From assembly GCA_007125875.1 (NCBI GenBank), contig SLCI01000180.1, forward strand, positions 1 through 23,065: 23,065 nucleotides of DNA, in the 5' to 3' direction. The notes beneath the pieces are model-generated. The model did not search any database and was not told the DNA's origin. It worked only from the letters and a program-made list of their open reading frames with translations. The position numbers and the translations under genes were made by a program. This DNA comes from Kiritimatiellia bacterium (GTDB taxonomy: Bacteria; Verrucomicrobiota; Kiritimatiellia; SLAD01). Below, one piece after another: positions 1-6,565 of this stretch (its first letter is position 1; every line of letters begins with the position of its first letter).

Positions 1-206
1 GGTCGTGCAGCGGGGCGTGGGGCTGCAGTCACCGGCGCAGCCTTCACTTCACGAGACCCCACAGATTCGCCACAAACCGCGCACCGGTAGTCGTGTAATT
101 CGGCATGCGGCAACACAAGGAGTAGTTTTTCGCGTACCGGTTGAGCCGATTTGCACTTTGGGCAGTAGAGCTCGCTAGCGCGCAGATCTTCAAATTGCTG
201 ATTCAT
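1..206 (-). CDS. zinc-ribbon protein, C-terminal part missing at window edge
   Basis: The minus strand is open from an ATG at 206 to the window edge, giving 68 residues; an in-frame TAA lies four codons upstream, so this is the first possible start. The visible protein has a CPKC pair (residues 15-18) and a CAVC pair (residues 42-45), the classic spacing of a four-cysteine zinc ribbon, followed by a run rich in Ala, Pro and Val that looks like a linker. No clear Shine-Dalgarno sequence precedes the ATG. It is divergent from ilvC. I do not recognise a specific function; small zinc ribbons of this kind may bind nucleic acid or protein. The C-terminus lies outside the window, so a further domain could follow. 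Confidence 0.65.
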   Translation of the reverse strand, partial: MNQQFEDLRASELYCPKCKSAQPVREKLLLVLPHAELHDYRCAVCGESVGSREVKAAPVTAAPRPAAR

Positions 207-342
207 AGGGGCAGTTTAGAGTAATGCCTAGGGACTGCAAGTCCGCTGTCAAAAGGCGCCGGGGCTCAATTTCTCCTTGACCGCACTGGGCATCTACGGC
301 ATACGTCAGCCGCTCACAGAGACGTAACAACAGGAGATTACT

Positions 343-1443
343 ATGGCGTTGATCGATTTTGGCGGCACCAAAGAGCATGTGGTGACGCGTAAAGAGTTTT
401 CATTGGCACGAGCCAAAAAAGAGTTGAAGAAAGAAACCATCGCCGTCATTGGCTATGGCGTGCAAGGCCCGGCGCAGGCATTGAACCTGAAAGATAATGG
501 TTTCAATGTGATCATCGGACAGTCCAAGGCATTCAAAAGCGATTGGGATCGCGCCCGCAAGGATGGCTGGGTGCCCGGCAAGACACTCTTCGATGTCGAA
601 GAGGCCGCCCAGCGCGGTACCGTGATTCAATTATTGGTGTCGGATGCGGCACAGCGCATTGTGTGGCCGACCATCAAAAAGAATCTGAACCCCGGCGATG
701 CACTGTATTTCTCGCATGGTTTCTCGATCGTGTACAAAGAGCAAACGAAGGTGATTCCGCCGGACAATGTCGACGTGATCATGGTGGCACCGAAAGGTTC
801 CGGCACATCCGTCCGTCGCAACTTCCTGTCCGGTTCGGGTATTAATTCGAGCTACGCGGTTTTCCAGGATGCCACCGGTCGCGCGGAAGCGCGTTGCTTG
901 GCGCTCGGTATCGGCGTGGGCTCAGGCTACTTGTTCCCGACCACCTTCGAGCAAGAAGTCTATAGTGACTTAACTGGCGAGCGCGGTGTCTTGATGGGTG
1001 CGTTGGCCGGCTTGATGGAAGCGCAATATGACGTGCTCCGTAAGAATGGTCACTCGCCCAGTGAGGCGTTTAACGAGACCGTGGAAGAGTTGACCCAGAG
1101 CCTGATCCGTTTGGTTGATGAAAATGGTATGGACTGGATGTACGCCAACTGCTCGATGACGGCTCAGCGCGGTGCATTGGACTGGAAGCCTAAATTCAAG
1201 AAGGCCACGCTGCCTGTGTTCAAGGATCTCTACAACTCCGTCAAGAGCGGTAAGGAAACCAAGCGTGTGCTGAATGTTTCCAAGAAGAAGGATTATCGCC
1301 AATCGCTGACCAAGGAATTGGAGACGATTGGTAACTCAGAAATGTGGCAGGCCGGTAAGGCCGTGCGTAAGCTGCGCCCGAAGAACAAAGCGGTCGCAAT
1401 TACGAAGTCGACCAAAGGTGTCAGCGGTCGCGCCAAGAACTAA
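343..1443 (+). CDS. ilvC: ketol-acid reductoisomerase (fungal/Bacteroidetes-like type)
   Basis: Converts acetolactate or acetohydroxybutyrate to the dihydroxy acid with NADPH and Mg2+, the second common step of valine, leucine and isoleucine synthesis. The 366-residue protein has the nucleotide-binding glycine motif GYGVQG (residues 37-42), the FSHGF segment with His125, the APKGSG motif around Lys151, and the metal-binding SDLTGERG stretch with Asp209 and Glu213. A second acidic helix (EAFNETVEE) completes the metal site. The sequence resembles the yeast/Bacteroidetes type more than the short 330-residue bacterial class I enzyme, including the C-terminal ELETIGNSEMW...VRKLRP segment. The last roughly 20 residues are a basic extension. 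AGGAG at 332-336, six bases before the ATG, fixes the start. No other ilv or leu genes are visible nearby. Confidence 0.95.
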   Translation: MALIDFGGTKEHVVTRKEFSLARAKKELKKETIAVIGYGVQGPAQALNLKDNGFNVIIGQSKAFKSDWDRARKDGWVPGKTLFDVEEAAQRGTVIQLLVSDAAQRIVWPTIKKNLNPGDALYFSHGFSIVYKEQTKVIPPDNVDVIMVAPKGSGTSVRRNFLSGSGINSSYAVFQDATGRAEARCLALGIGVGSGYLFPTTFEQEVYSDLTGERGVLMGALAGLMEAQYDVLRKNGHSPSEAFNETVEELTQSLIRLVDENGMDWMYANCSMTAQRGALDWKPKFKKATLPVFKDLYNSVKSGKETKRVLNVSKKKDYRQSLTKELETIGNSEMWQAGKAVRKLRPKNKAVAITKSTKGVSGRAKN

Positions 1444-1469
1444 GACGCCTATCCCCCCCTTCGGGCGTC
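1444..1469 (+). terminator. hairpin directly after ilvC stop, possible terminator
   Basis: GACGCC (1444-1449) pairs with GGCGTC (1464-1469) immediately after the ilvC TAA, with a C-rich 14-base loop. No U-tract follows, so this may be a Rho-assisted stop or a 3' stabilising hairpin rather than a textbook intrinsic terminator. The same two stem arms occur after the histidine kinase at 22765-22788. Confidence 0.35.
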
Positions 1470-1474
1470 ATGAA

Positions 1475-1519
1475 GTAGTGATCAGCCGGCGGAGCCTAGC
1501 GCTCGCCGGCTGGAACTAC
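1475..1519. repeat. long palindromic stem-loop, REP-like
   Basis: Two nested perfect arms: GTAGT (1475-1479) with ACTAC (1515-1519), and AGCCGGCG (1484-1491) with CGCCGGCT (1504-1511), separated by a small internal loop and a 12-base terminal loop. It fills the gap between ilvC and the next gene, 20 bases before that gene's ATG. It could limit read-through from ilvC, or be a copy of a dispersed palindromic repeat; one window cannot decide. Confidence 0.5.
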
Positions 1520-1538
1520 GGGAAGTGAGTATTGTTTC

Positions 1539-2177
1539 ATGTCATTTATCAACCGACTCAAAGAAGTCTTTGTCTCAGATGAGGTCTCAGGGCCTACAGA
1601 CATTTGTCATGTCGTGGATACATCGGGTTTAGCTGGCGGTCGAGGCGACCGTCTTTCACCGCGTGATCGGTTGGCCCTCTTGCAGAAGCTCGCTTCGTTT
1701 GCCGAGCGGGAGCAGCTCCAGATGGTGGTGCTATTGGATGGCCGCCCACTGCGCGAGGCCGCGGATGGTGAAGAGTTTAAAAGTGTAACTGTTTACTACG
1801 CCGAAGGCGCTGAGGGACTAGCCAAGCGTGCGTTGGAGATTGTCCGCGGTAAAGGGCGGCGCGCGCTCTTGGTCACCCAGCAGCGCGACCTGGCAGAGCA
1901 GGCGCAGCAAGCGGGTGTAGGTACATTGCGGGCCAGTTCGCTTCGTCGAGCCCTTGATGAAAATGGTGGCGGTGGCGGCGGTCGTGGTAGCCGAGGTGGC
2001 TCCGAGGGTGGGCGTTCCGGTGGCCGTGGTCGACGTCGCTCCCGTCCACGTCGTCCACCCAATTCGGATCAAGGACAAGGCCGTTCTGAGAAACCAGCGC
2101 CCACCAAGGCGGCCGAGAATAAACCGCAGGCCAAGCCCAACAAAGATGGCGTGAGCGACCTGATCGATCTCGTCTAG
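1539..2177 (+). CDS. NYN/PIN-like domain protein with RG-rich basic tail
   Basis: A 212-residue protein in two parts. Residues about 20-140 resemble the NYN/YacP (Rae1-like) RNase fold: a beta strand ending in Asp27 (VVDTSGL), a second strand with Asp67 (VVLLDG), the VTVYYAEGAEGLAKRAL segment, and a late strand LLVTQQRDLAEQA followed by a Gly and a Ser-Leu-Arg helix. Residues about 142-212 are low complexity: a glycine run, then RG/RS/RP-rich sequence, then Lys/Ala/Pro, typical of RNA-binding or disordered tails. An RNA-processing role is inferred. It is preceded by a purine-rich GGGAAG stretch about ten bases before the ATG. It stands alone between ilvC and the PEPCK gene. The domain call rests on pattern resemblance and the nuclease residues are not all certain. 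Confidence 0.6.
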   Translation: MSFINRLKEVFVSDEVSGPTDICHVVDTSGLAGGRGDRLSPRDRLALLQKLASFAEREQLQMVVLLDGRPLREAADGEEFKSVTVYYAEGAEGLAKRALEIVRGKGRRALLVTQQRDLAEQAQQAGVGTLRASSLRRALDENGGGGGGRGSRGGSEGGRSGGRGRRRSRPRRPPNSDQGQGRSEKPAPTKAAENKPQAKPNKDGVSDLIDLV

Positions 2178-2191
2178 TTTCGGACTCCCCT

Positions 2192-2215
2192 TGGAGACTT
2201 GCCTCATGGTCTCCA
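2192..2215. terminator. inverted repeat after the NYN-like gene
   Basis: TGGAGAC (2192-2198) and GTCTCCA (2209-2215) form a perfect 7-bp stem with a 10-base loop, 15 bases after the stop codon. No clear U-run follows. It may end transcription of the NYN-like gene or act as a 3' stabiliser. The rest of the 192-base gap up to the PEPCK gene shows no further structure I can support. Confidence 0.35.
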
Positions 2216-2369
2216 GTATGCCCTTAATATGATCGGGCTTTGCTTCTATGCAGTCGGCGACGTTTGTCTGGCCGGATGGAAGCGATTGCTTCAAAAATGA
2301 TTTCGCGCGTCGATTGACCGCAAAAGCGAAATTAGAGAAATTAGGCAAATTGACTGGAGGTCCAAACAC

Positions 2370-4166
2370 ATGAATGCAACCACCAACAGGAAGCTTCTCG
2401 ACTGGGTCAATGAAGTTGTTTCCATGTGTCGGCCCGATCACGTGGTCTGGTGTGATGGTTCCAAGACCGAATACGATCGCATGACCAATGCGCTGGTGAA
2501 GAGCGGCACCTTCATTCCGCTTAACGAAAAAATTCGTCCCAATAGTTTCTACTGTCGCTCTGATCCTGCTGATGTGGCACGCGTTGAGGAATTCACCTTC
2601 ATTTGTTCCGAGCATGAGGAGGACGCTGGTCCAACAAATAACTGGGCCGATCCGAAGGGGATGAAGGAGAAGATGCGCGGGCTTTATGACGGGTGCATGC
2701 AGGGCCGTACCATGTATGTGGTTCCTTACTCCATGGGGGCAGTCGGTAGTCCGATCGCGAAGATTGGTGTTGAAGTTACCGATTCCGCTTACGTGGTCGT
2801 GAATATGCACATCATGGCACGTGTAGGCACGGCGGTTTTGCACGCGTTGGGTAACGACAGTGACTTTGTGCGTGGAATTCACTCGGTCGGTGCGCCATTG
2901 ACGGATGTGAAAATGCAGGATGTAGCTTGGCCTTGTAATGCCGCCAATAAATACATCACCCATTTCCCGGAAACCCGTGAAATTTGGTCATATGGATCGG
3001 GCTATGGCGGCAATGCGCTGCTTGGCAAGAAGTGTCATGCCTTGCGTATTGCCTCCGTGCAAGCGCGTGACGAAGGCTGGATGGCGGAGCATATGTTGAT
3101 CCTCAAGCTGACATCGCCTGAAGGAACGGTTAAATATGTGGCCGCGGCCTTCCCTAGTGCATGCGGCAAAACGAATCTTGCGATGTTGGAGCCGACGGTA
3201 CCAGGGTGGAAGGTGGAGACCATTGGTGATGATATCGCGTGGATGAAATTCGGTGAGGATGGCCGCTTGTATGCCATCAATCCTGAAGCGGGTTTCTTCG
3301 GCGTTGCGCCGGGAACAAGCATGGCGTCGAATCCCAATGCCATGCGGACGCTGCACGCGAACAGTATTTTCACCAACTGCGCGATCACGCCGCAGGGCGA
3401 TATTTGGTGGGAAGATATCGACGCCACCGAGCCCACCGAATTGTATGATTGGTTGCGGCGTCGCTGGACGCCGAATTCCATCCGCAAAGCCTCGCATCCC
3501 AACGCGCGCTTCACAGCACCGGCTGCCCAGTGCCCTGTGATTGCGCCGGAATGGGAAGACCCTAACGGTGTTCCGATCGATGCCTTTCTTTTTGGTGGCC
3601 GGCGCGCCACAACGATTCCATTGGTGACCGAGGCGCGCGACTGGAATCACGGCACATTCCTCGGCGCGGTTATGTCTTCCGAAATGACGGCCGCCGCGGC
3701 GGGCACGGTCGGCACGTTGCGCCGCGATCCGATGGCGATGCTGCCGTTCTGCGGCTATCATATGGGCGATTATCTGGCGCATTGGATCAACATTGGTGCG
3801 CGCAGCGATGCCGATAAATTGCCACGCATCTTTTACGTCAATTGGTTTCGCAAGGATGATCACGGTAAATGGCTATGGCCGGGTTTCGGTGAAAATAGTC
3901 GCGTACTGAAGTGGGTCGTCGAGCGGTGCGAAGGCAAGGCCGATGCCGTTGAAACGCCCTTCGGATTGGCGGCCACAAAAGAATCCTTGGACCTGGATGG
4001 GCTCGACTTGGACGATGAGGATCTCGACATTCTTCTTCAGGCGGATCAGGCCGGCTTGCTGGCGGAAATCGCAGATATGCGGGCTTATTTTGCCCGGTTC
4101 GGTGACAAGATGCCGCCGGAGCTGATTGCTGAACTGGACGGATTAGAAGCGCGCTTGCAGTCCTGA
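2370..4166 (+). CDS. pckG: phosphoenolpyruvate carboxykinase (GTP)
   Basis: Interconverts oxaloacetate and phosphoenolpyruvate with GTP/GDP, at the entry to gluconeogenesis or as an anaplerotic step. The 598 residues match the usual length of the GTP family (about 600). The P-loop FPSACGKTN (261-269) contains the family's reactive cysteine (Cys265) and the nucleotide-binding Lys267-Thr268. The metal-binding GDDIAW motif (286-291) and FFGVAPGTS follow. The RPNSFYCRSDP and YVVPYSMGAVGSP segments near the N-terminus, WNHGTFLGA and the C-terminal NWFRKD region are all typical. This motif set separates it from the ATP-type enzyme (pckA). GGAGG at 2356-2360 lies nine bases before the ATG. A second ATG one codon later is possible. 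It appears to be a single-gene unit. Confidence 0.97.
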   Translation: MNATTNRKLLDWVNEVVSMCRPDHVVWCDGSKTEYDRMTNALVKSGTFIPLNEKIRPNSFYCRSDPADVARVEEFTFICSEHEEDAGPTNNWADPKGMKEKMRGLYDGCMQGRTMYVVPYSMGAVGSPIAKIGVEVTDSAYVVVNMHIMARVGTAVLHALGNDSDFVRGIHSVGAPLTDVKMQDVAWPCNAANKYITHFPETREIWSYGSGYGGNALLGKKCHALRIASVQARDEGWMAEHMLILKLTSPEGTVKYVAAAFPSACGKTNLAMLEPTVPGWKVETIGDDIAWMKFGEDGRLYAINPEAGFFGVAPGTSMASNPNAMRTLHANSIFTNCAITPQGDIWWEDIDATEPTELYDWLRRRWTPNSIRKASHPNARFTAPAAQCPVIAPEWEDPNGVPIDAFLFGGRRATTIPLVTEARDWNHGTFLGAVMSSEMTAAAAGTVGTLRRDPMAMLPFCGYHMGDYLAHWINIGARSDADKLPRIFYVNWFRKDDHGKWLWPGFGENSRVLKWVVERCEGKADAVETPFGLAATKESLDLDGLDLDDEDLDILLQADQAGLLAEIADMRAYFARFGDKMPPELIAELDGLEARLQS

Positions 4167-4236
4167 TGCTGGACTGCGTGGGGGCATGAGGCCGGCGCCG
4201 CAATATGTGAGTAAGGGATACGGAGTGAGCCCCTGC

Positions 4237-4246
4237 GTTACGTAAC
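4237..4246. promoter_or_regulatory. perfect 10-bp palindrome upstream of the lipoprotein pair
   Basis: GTTACGTAAC is a perfect palindrome 112 bases before the LpoB-like start. Such a site could be an operator for a dimeric regulator, but chance cannot be excluded for ten bases. Confidence 0.25.
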
Positions 4247-4269
4247 CCAGCTTGCGTATGCGAAGAAAT

Positions 4270-4289
4270 TGAATAGACTGTGCTATTCA
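4270..4289. promoter_or_regulatory. inverted repeat in the leader of the lipoprotein pair
   Basis: TGAATAG (4270-4276) and CTATTCA (4283-4289) are perfect 7-base arms with a 6-base spacer. It sits about 70 bases before the LpoB-like ATG, where an operator or a leader hairpin would be expected. I could not identify a convincing -35/-10 pair around it. The remaining gap sequence shows nothing else I can support. Confidence 0.35.
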
Positions 4290-4357
4290 TTCGTCCAATG
4301 AAACAAGCACGGCCTAAACGCAGTCGGTATTGGGCGGTTTGGCAACAGGAGTGAGTT

Positions 4358-4972
4358 ATGAAAATTGTATGGATCAAAAGTTTTGCGGCAATCCTCATCG
4401 TCGTCTTATTCAGCGGTTGTGCCGCTTTTCGGGCGCAGACCACAGGCGTGGATTTAGATCAAGCGGAGCCCATGCGGGAACGCTTTGATTTCACCGATTT
4501 ACGGCAAATCACGGAGAGCTTTGCCGATGAGTTGGGGCATAGCGACTTCATTTTGGGTCATGAGCGGCCTCCTATCATGATGATTGCTGGCGTACAGAAT
4601 CGAACTAGCGAATACCTCGATACGCGAAACTTAACGGATCGTTTGCGTACCCTTTTGTTCCGTACGGGTAATGTCCAGTTCGTGAATGAGCAGCGTCGCG
4701 AGGATTTGTTGCGTGAGCAAGGCTATCAGGCAGCCCAGGCGACACCCGAAACACAGGTCGGTATCGGTCAGCAGTTGGGTGCCCGTTACATGATGTCTGG
4801 ATCGCTGACCGAGATGGAGGATCGTTCGCCTCGTCAGGTGCGGGTCTCTCGTACGGTGCGTCGTTTCTACAAACTCACACTGGAAGTGACCGATTTGGAG
4901 ACCGGCTTGCTCGTCTGGACTTCCGAGCGTGAGTTTGCGCGCGAGGCTCGCCAACCGCTGATCGGATGGTAA
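4358..4972 (+). CDS. LpoB-like penicillin-binding protein activator lipoprotein
   Basis: A 204-residue predicted outer-membrane lipoprotein. The N-terminus has a charged start, a hydrophobic stretch and a lipobox ending at Cys21 (LFSGC). The mature part resembles the LpoB family: a helix (DLRQITESFADEL), the strand PIMMIAGVQNRTSEYLDTRNL, LTDRLRTLLFRTGNVQFV, then GQQLGARYMMSGSL, and a final strand pattern YKLTLEVTDLETGLLVWTSE. In Enterobacteria LpoB reaches through the periplasm to activate the peptidoglycan synthase PBP1B. Whether the same partner applies here is inference. The long disordered linker of E. coli LpoB is absent. AGGAG at 4347-4351 supports the ATG. The next lipoprotein gene begins four bases after its stop, so they are co-transcribed. 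Confidence 0.8.
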   Translation: MKIVWIKSFAAILIVVLFSGCAAFRAQTTGVDLDQAEPMRERFDFTDLRQITESFADELGHSDFILGHERPPIMMIAGVQNRTSEYLDTRNLTDRLRTLLFRTGNVQFVNEQRREDLLREQGYQAAQATPETQVGIGQQLGARYMMSGSLTEMEDRSPRQVRVSRTVRRFYKLTLEVTDLETGLLVWTSEREFAREARQPLIGW

Positions 4973-4976
4973 AGCG

Positions 4977-6254
4977 ATGCAAGTGGAGCGACTACGCCTA
5001 GCCGTGCTGCTCGCGCGGTGCGCGCTGGGCGCGTTTCTCCTGCTTGTTTCGGTTGGCTGCGCCACACAATCCCTGAATCGAGCGCGAACCGACTTCTACA
5101 GCGGTCGGCTCGATGATGCGGAAGCGACGCTGGATCGTGATCGCATTCCGCAGCGCGATGAAGTCTTGTTCTTGATGGAGCGAGGCACCGTGCGCCAAAT
5201 GCAGGGTGAATATGCGGCGAGTTCGCGTGACTTTATTGCTGCGCACGATCGCTTGGTTGAGCTGGAAACGCGTAGTATCAGTCGCGGTGCGGGCAGCCTG
5301 ATCGTAAACGACAATATCCGCCATTTTGTCGGTGCGCCTTTTGAGCGTACGCTTTTACACACCTTAACGGCGCAAAATCATTTTGCGTTGGGAGACTGGG
5401 ACAATGCCGCCGTTGAGGCCCGCCGAATCCTGCGATCCTTGGATCACGAGAGCCGTCTCGACTTTCCCGATGAGCCTTTTTCGCGTTACGTGGCCGGGCT
5501 TGCCTTCCAGTTTCTGGATGATCCCTCCAATGCCGCGTTACAGTTTCGGTTCGCCAATGACTTGGTGCCACATGTCCGAATCAATCCCGATTCTGGTCGC
5601 CTCCGTCAGGAAAAGACTCCGCCACCCAAGGAGAAATCGGAGGACACTGAGGAGTCGGACGATGTAGAGGAGGAGAGCCGAATCGAGCGCATTTGGCCCG
5701 AGCCTTTGCCGGATCGGGAGCCGGATATACCGGAGACATGGACAGACGAATTGGTTGTTCTGCTCCATTTAGGGCGTGCGCCGCGACGCCAAAGCGTTGG
5801 TCGCTCGCCCTTCTCGTATCGCTCTCCGACGTACGCCGAAATCTATGTCGAAGGCCGATATGTGGGGCGAACCTATACGCTGTCTGATACCGCGTATTTG
5901 CGGGCGGAAACGGAGCGCGTACGTGCCCTGCGTGAGGCGGCGCGCGCAGTGACGCGGATCGTGGCGAAAGAGGCCGCATCAGAGGCCGTTGGCCGAAATA
6001 CAGAGCCTTGGGTCGGTGATTTGATGCGTTTTATCCTGTTCGGGCTGCTCGAACAGCCAGACGAGCGCCATTGGGGGACACTGCCGCGTTGGTTACAGGT
6101 CGGCCGAGTCGCTGTGCCCCCAAGTTTAAGCGAATATACCTTGGTTTTTAAGGATTCTCGCGGCCGGGAGCAGCGTCGGGTTGACGTAAAGGAATCGATT
6201 CAGCGGCGCAGAAATCTGGCTATTTCATCGCATCGCGAGCTCTTGGCCCGTTAA
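4977..6254 (+). CDS. TPR-like lipoprotein paired with LpoB homologue (COG3014-like)
   Basis: A 425-residue protein beginning with a hydrophobic signal and a likely lipidation site at Cys28 (VSVGC; the -3 residue is Ser, slightly off the lipobox consensus). Residues about 33-190 read as helical tetratricopeptide-like repeats (DFYSGRLDDAEATLD, FALGDWDNAAVEARRIL, ARYVAGL-like helices with small/aromatic periodicity). A charged, acidic Lys/Glu/Asp linker lies near 205-235. The C-terminal part (about 250-425) has a beta strand with GRAPRR, an EIYVEGRYVGRTY segment and a helical REAARAVTRIVAKEAASEA stretch. Genes of the COG3014 type sit beside lpoB homologues in other bacteria, which fits the four-base spacing here. 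Function is not established; an envelope or peptidoglycan assembly role is inferred from the pairing. It has no strong Shine-Dalgarno, suggesting translational coupling. Confidence 0.65.
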   Translation: MQVERLRLAVLLARCALGAFLLLVSVGCATQSLNRARTDFYSGRLDDAEATLDRDRIPQRDEVLFLMERGTVRQMQGEYAASSRDFIAAHDRLVELETRSISRGAGSLIVNDNIRHFVGAPFERTLLHTLTAQNHFALGDWDNAAVEARRILRSLDHESRLDFPDEPFSRYVAGLAFQFLDDPSNAALQFRFANDLVPHVRINPDSGRLRQEKTPPPKEKSEDTEESDDVEEESRIERIWPEPLPDREPDIPETWTDELVVLLHLGRAPRRQSVGRSPFSYRSPTYAEIYVEGRYVGRTYTLSDTAYLRAETERVRALREAARAVTRIVAKEAASEAVGRNTEPWVGDLMRFILFGLLEQPDERHWGTLPRWLQVGRVAVPPSLSEYTLVFKDSRGREQRRVDVKESIQRRRNLAISSHRELLAR

Positions 6255-6358
6255 GTCCGGTTTCGGGGGCTTGGGTATAGGTTCCGATCGAATCAGCGCG
6301 TTCATCGGCGTGGCCGTGTCTCTTCACCTAAATCCTTTGATTGTATGCGTTTCCCGTC

Positions 6359-6387
6359 TTGACTTGCGCTGGTTTGGTCCCTACGTT
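6359..6387 (+). promoter_or_regulatory. putative sigma70-type promoter for tRNA-Gln and prs
   Basis: TTGACT (6359-6364) and TACGTT (6382-6387) are separated by 17 bases. The -35 is 5/6 and the -10 is 3/6 to consensus. Transcription would start near 6394, about 67 bases before the mature tRNA. The gap 6255-6460 carries no gene. Confidence 0.4.
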
Positions 6388-6427
6388 GTGGGGCTTTTCA
6401 GGCGAATTGCTCTGTGCGGATGTTTTT

Positions 6428-6544
6428 TCTGCACAGGGGGTCGCTGGGTTCTATGTTGGATGCCCGATGGTGTAATGGTAGCACACGGCCCTTTGGAGGC
6501 CAGAGTCAAGGTTCGAGTCCTTGTCGGGCAACCATCTGTGCAGA
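6428..6544 (+). other. 9-bp inverted repeat bracketing tRNA-Gln
   Basis: TCTGCACAG (6428-6436) is the exact reverse complement of CTGTGCAGA (6536-6544). These arms enclose the tRNA and would form a stalk below the acceptor stem in the precursor RNA. The upstream arm can instead pair with CTGTGC at 6412-6417 across a loop holding a U-run. The two folds are mutually exclusive. The downstream arm lies between the tRNA end and the prs start codon at 6566. Confidence 0.45.
6461..6534 (+). tRNA. tRNA-Gln (anticodon TTG)
   Basis: A complete cloverleaf folds by eye. The acceptor stem is TGCCCGA/TCGGGCA, with the U1-A72 pair characteristic of glutamine tRNAs. The D stem GTGT/GCAC carries G18-G19 in the loop. 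The anticodon loop CTTTGGA has TTG at 6493-6495, and the T arm is CAAGG/CCTTG with a TTCGAGT loop. The 3' CCA is encoded (6532-6534). The base of the anticodon stem has a C27-A43 mismatch. It lies 31 bases before prs, the order also seen in gammaproteobacteria. Confidence 0.93.
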
Positions 6545-6565
6545 CGTGAAAAGCGAGCGATATAC

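Noticed and set aside
207..342. Branched-chain amino-acid leader peptide or attenuator before ilvC
   Set aside because: The short frame from 223 has no run of Leu, Ile or Val codons and no terminator/antiterminator pair. A TTGACC at 277-282 might be a -35 but no good -10 follows.
1818..2963. 381-residue minus-strand open frame
   Set aside because: It is antisense to two well-supported genes (NYN-like and PEPCK), with His/Arg/Thr-rich composition typical of a shadow frame.
2988..3863. 291-residue minus-strand open frame
   Set aside because: Lies wholly inside the PEPCK gene, which is intact; no domain features.
6271..6549. 92-residue plus-strand open frame upstream of prs
   Set aside because: It runs straight through tRNA-Gln and its promoter region and has no recognisable domain.
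6521..6565. N-terminal extension of prs into the tRNA
   Set aside because: The extension starts within tRNA-Gln; the family N-terminus begins at the GTG at 6566.
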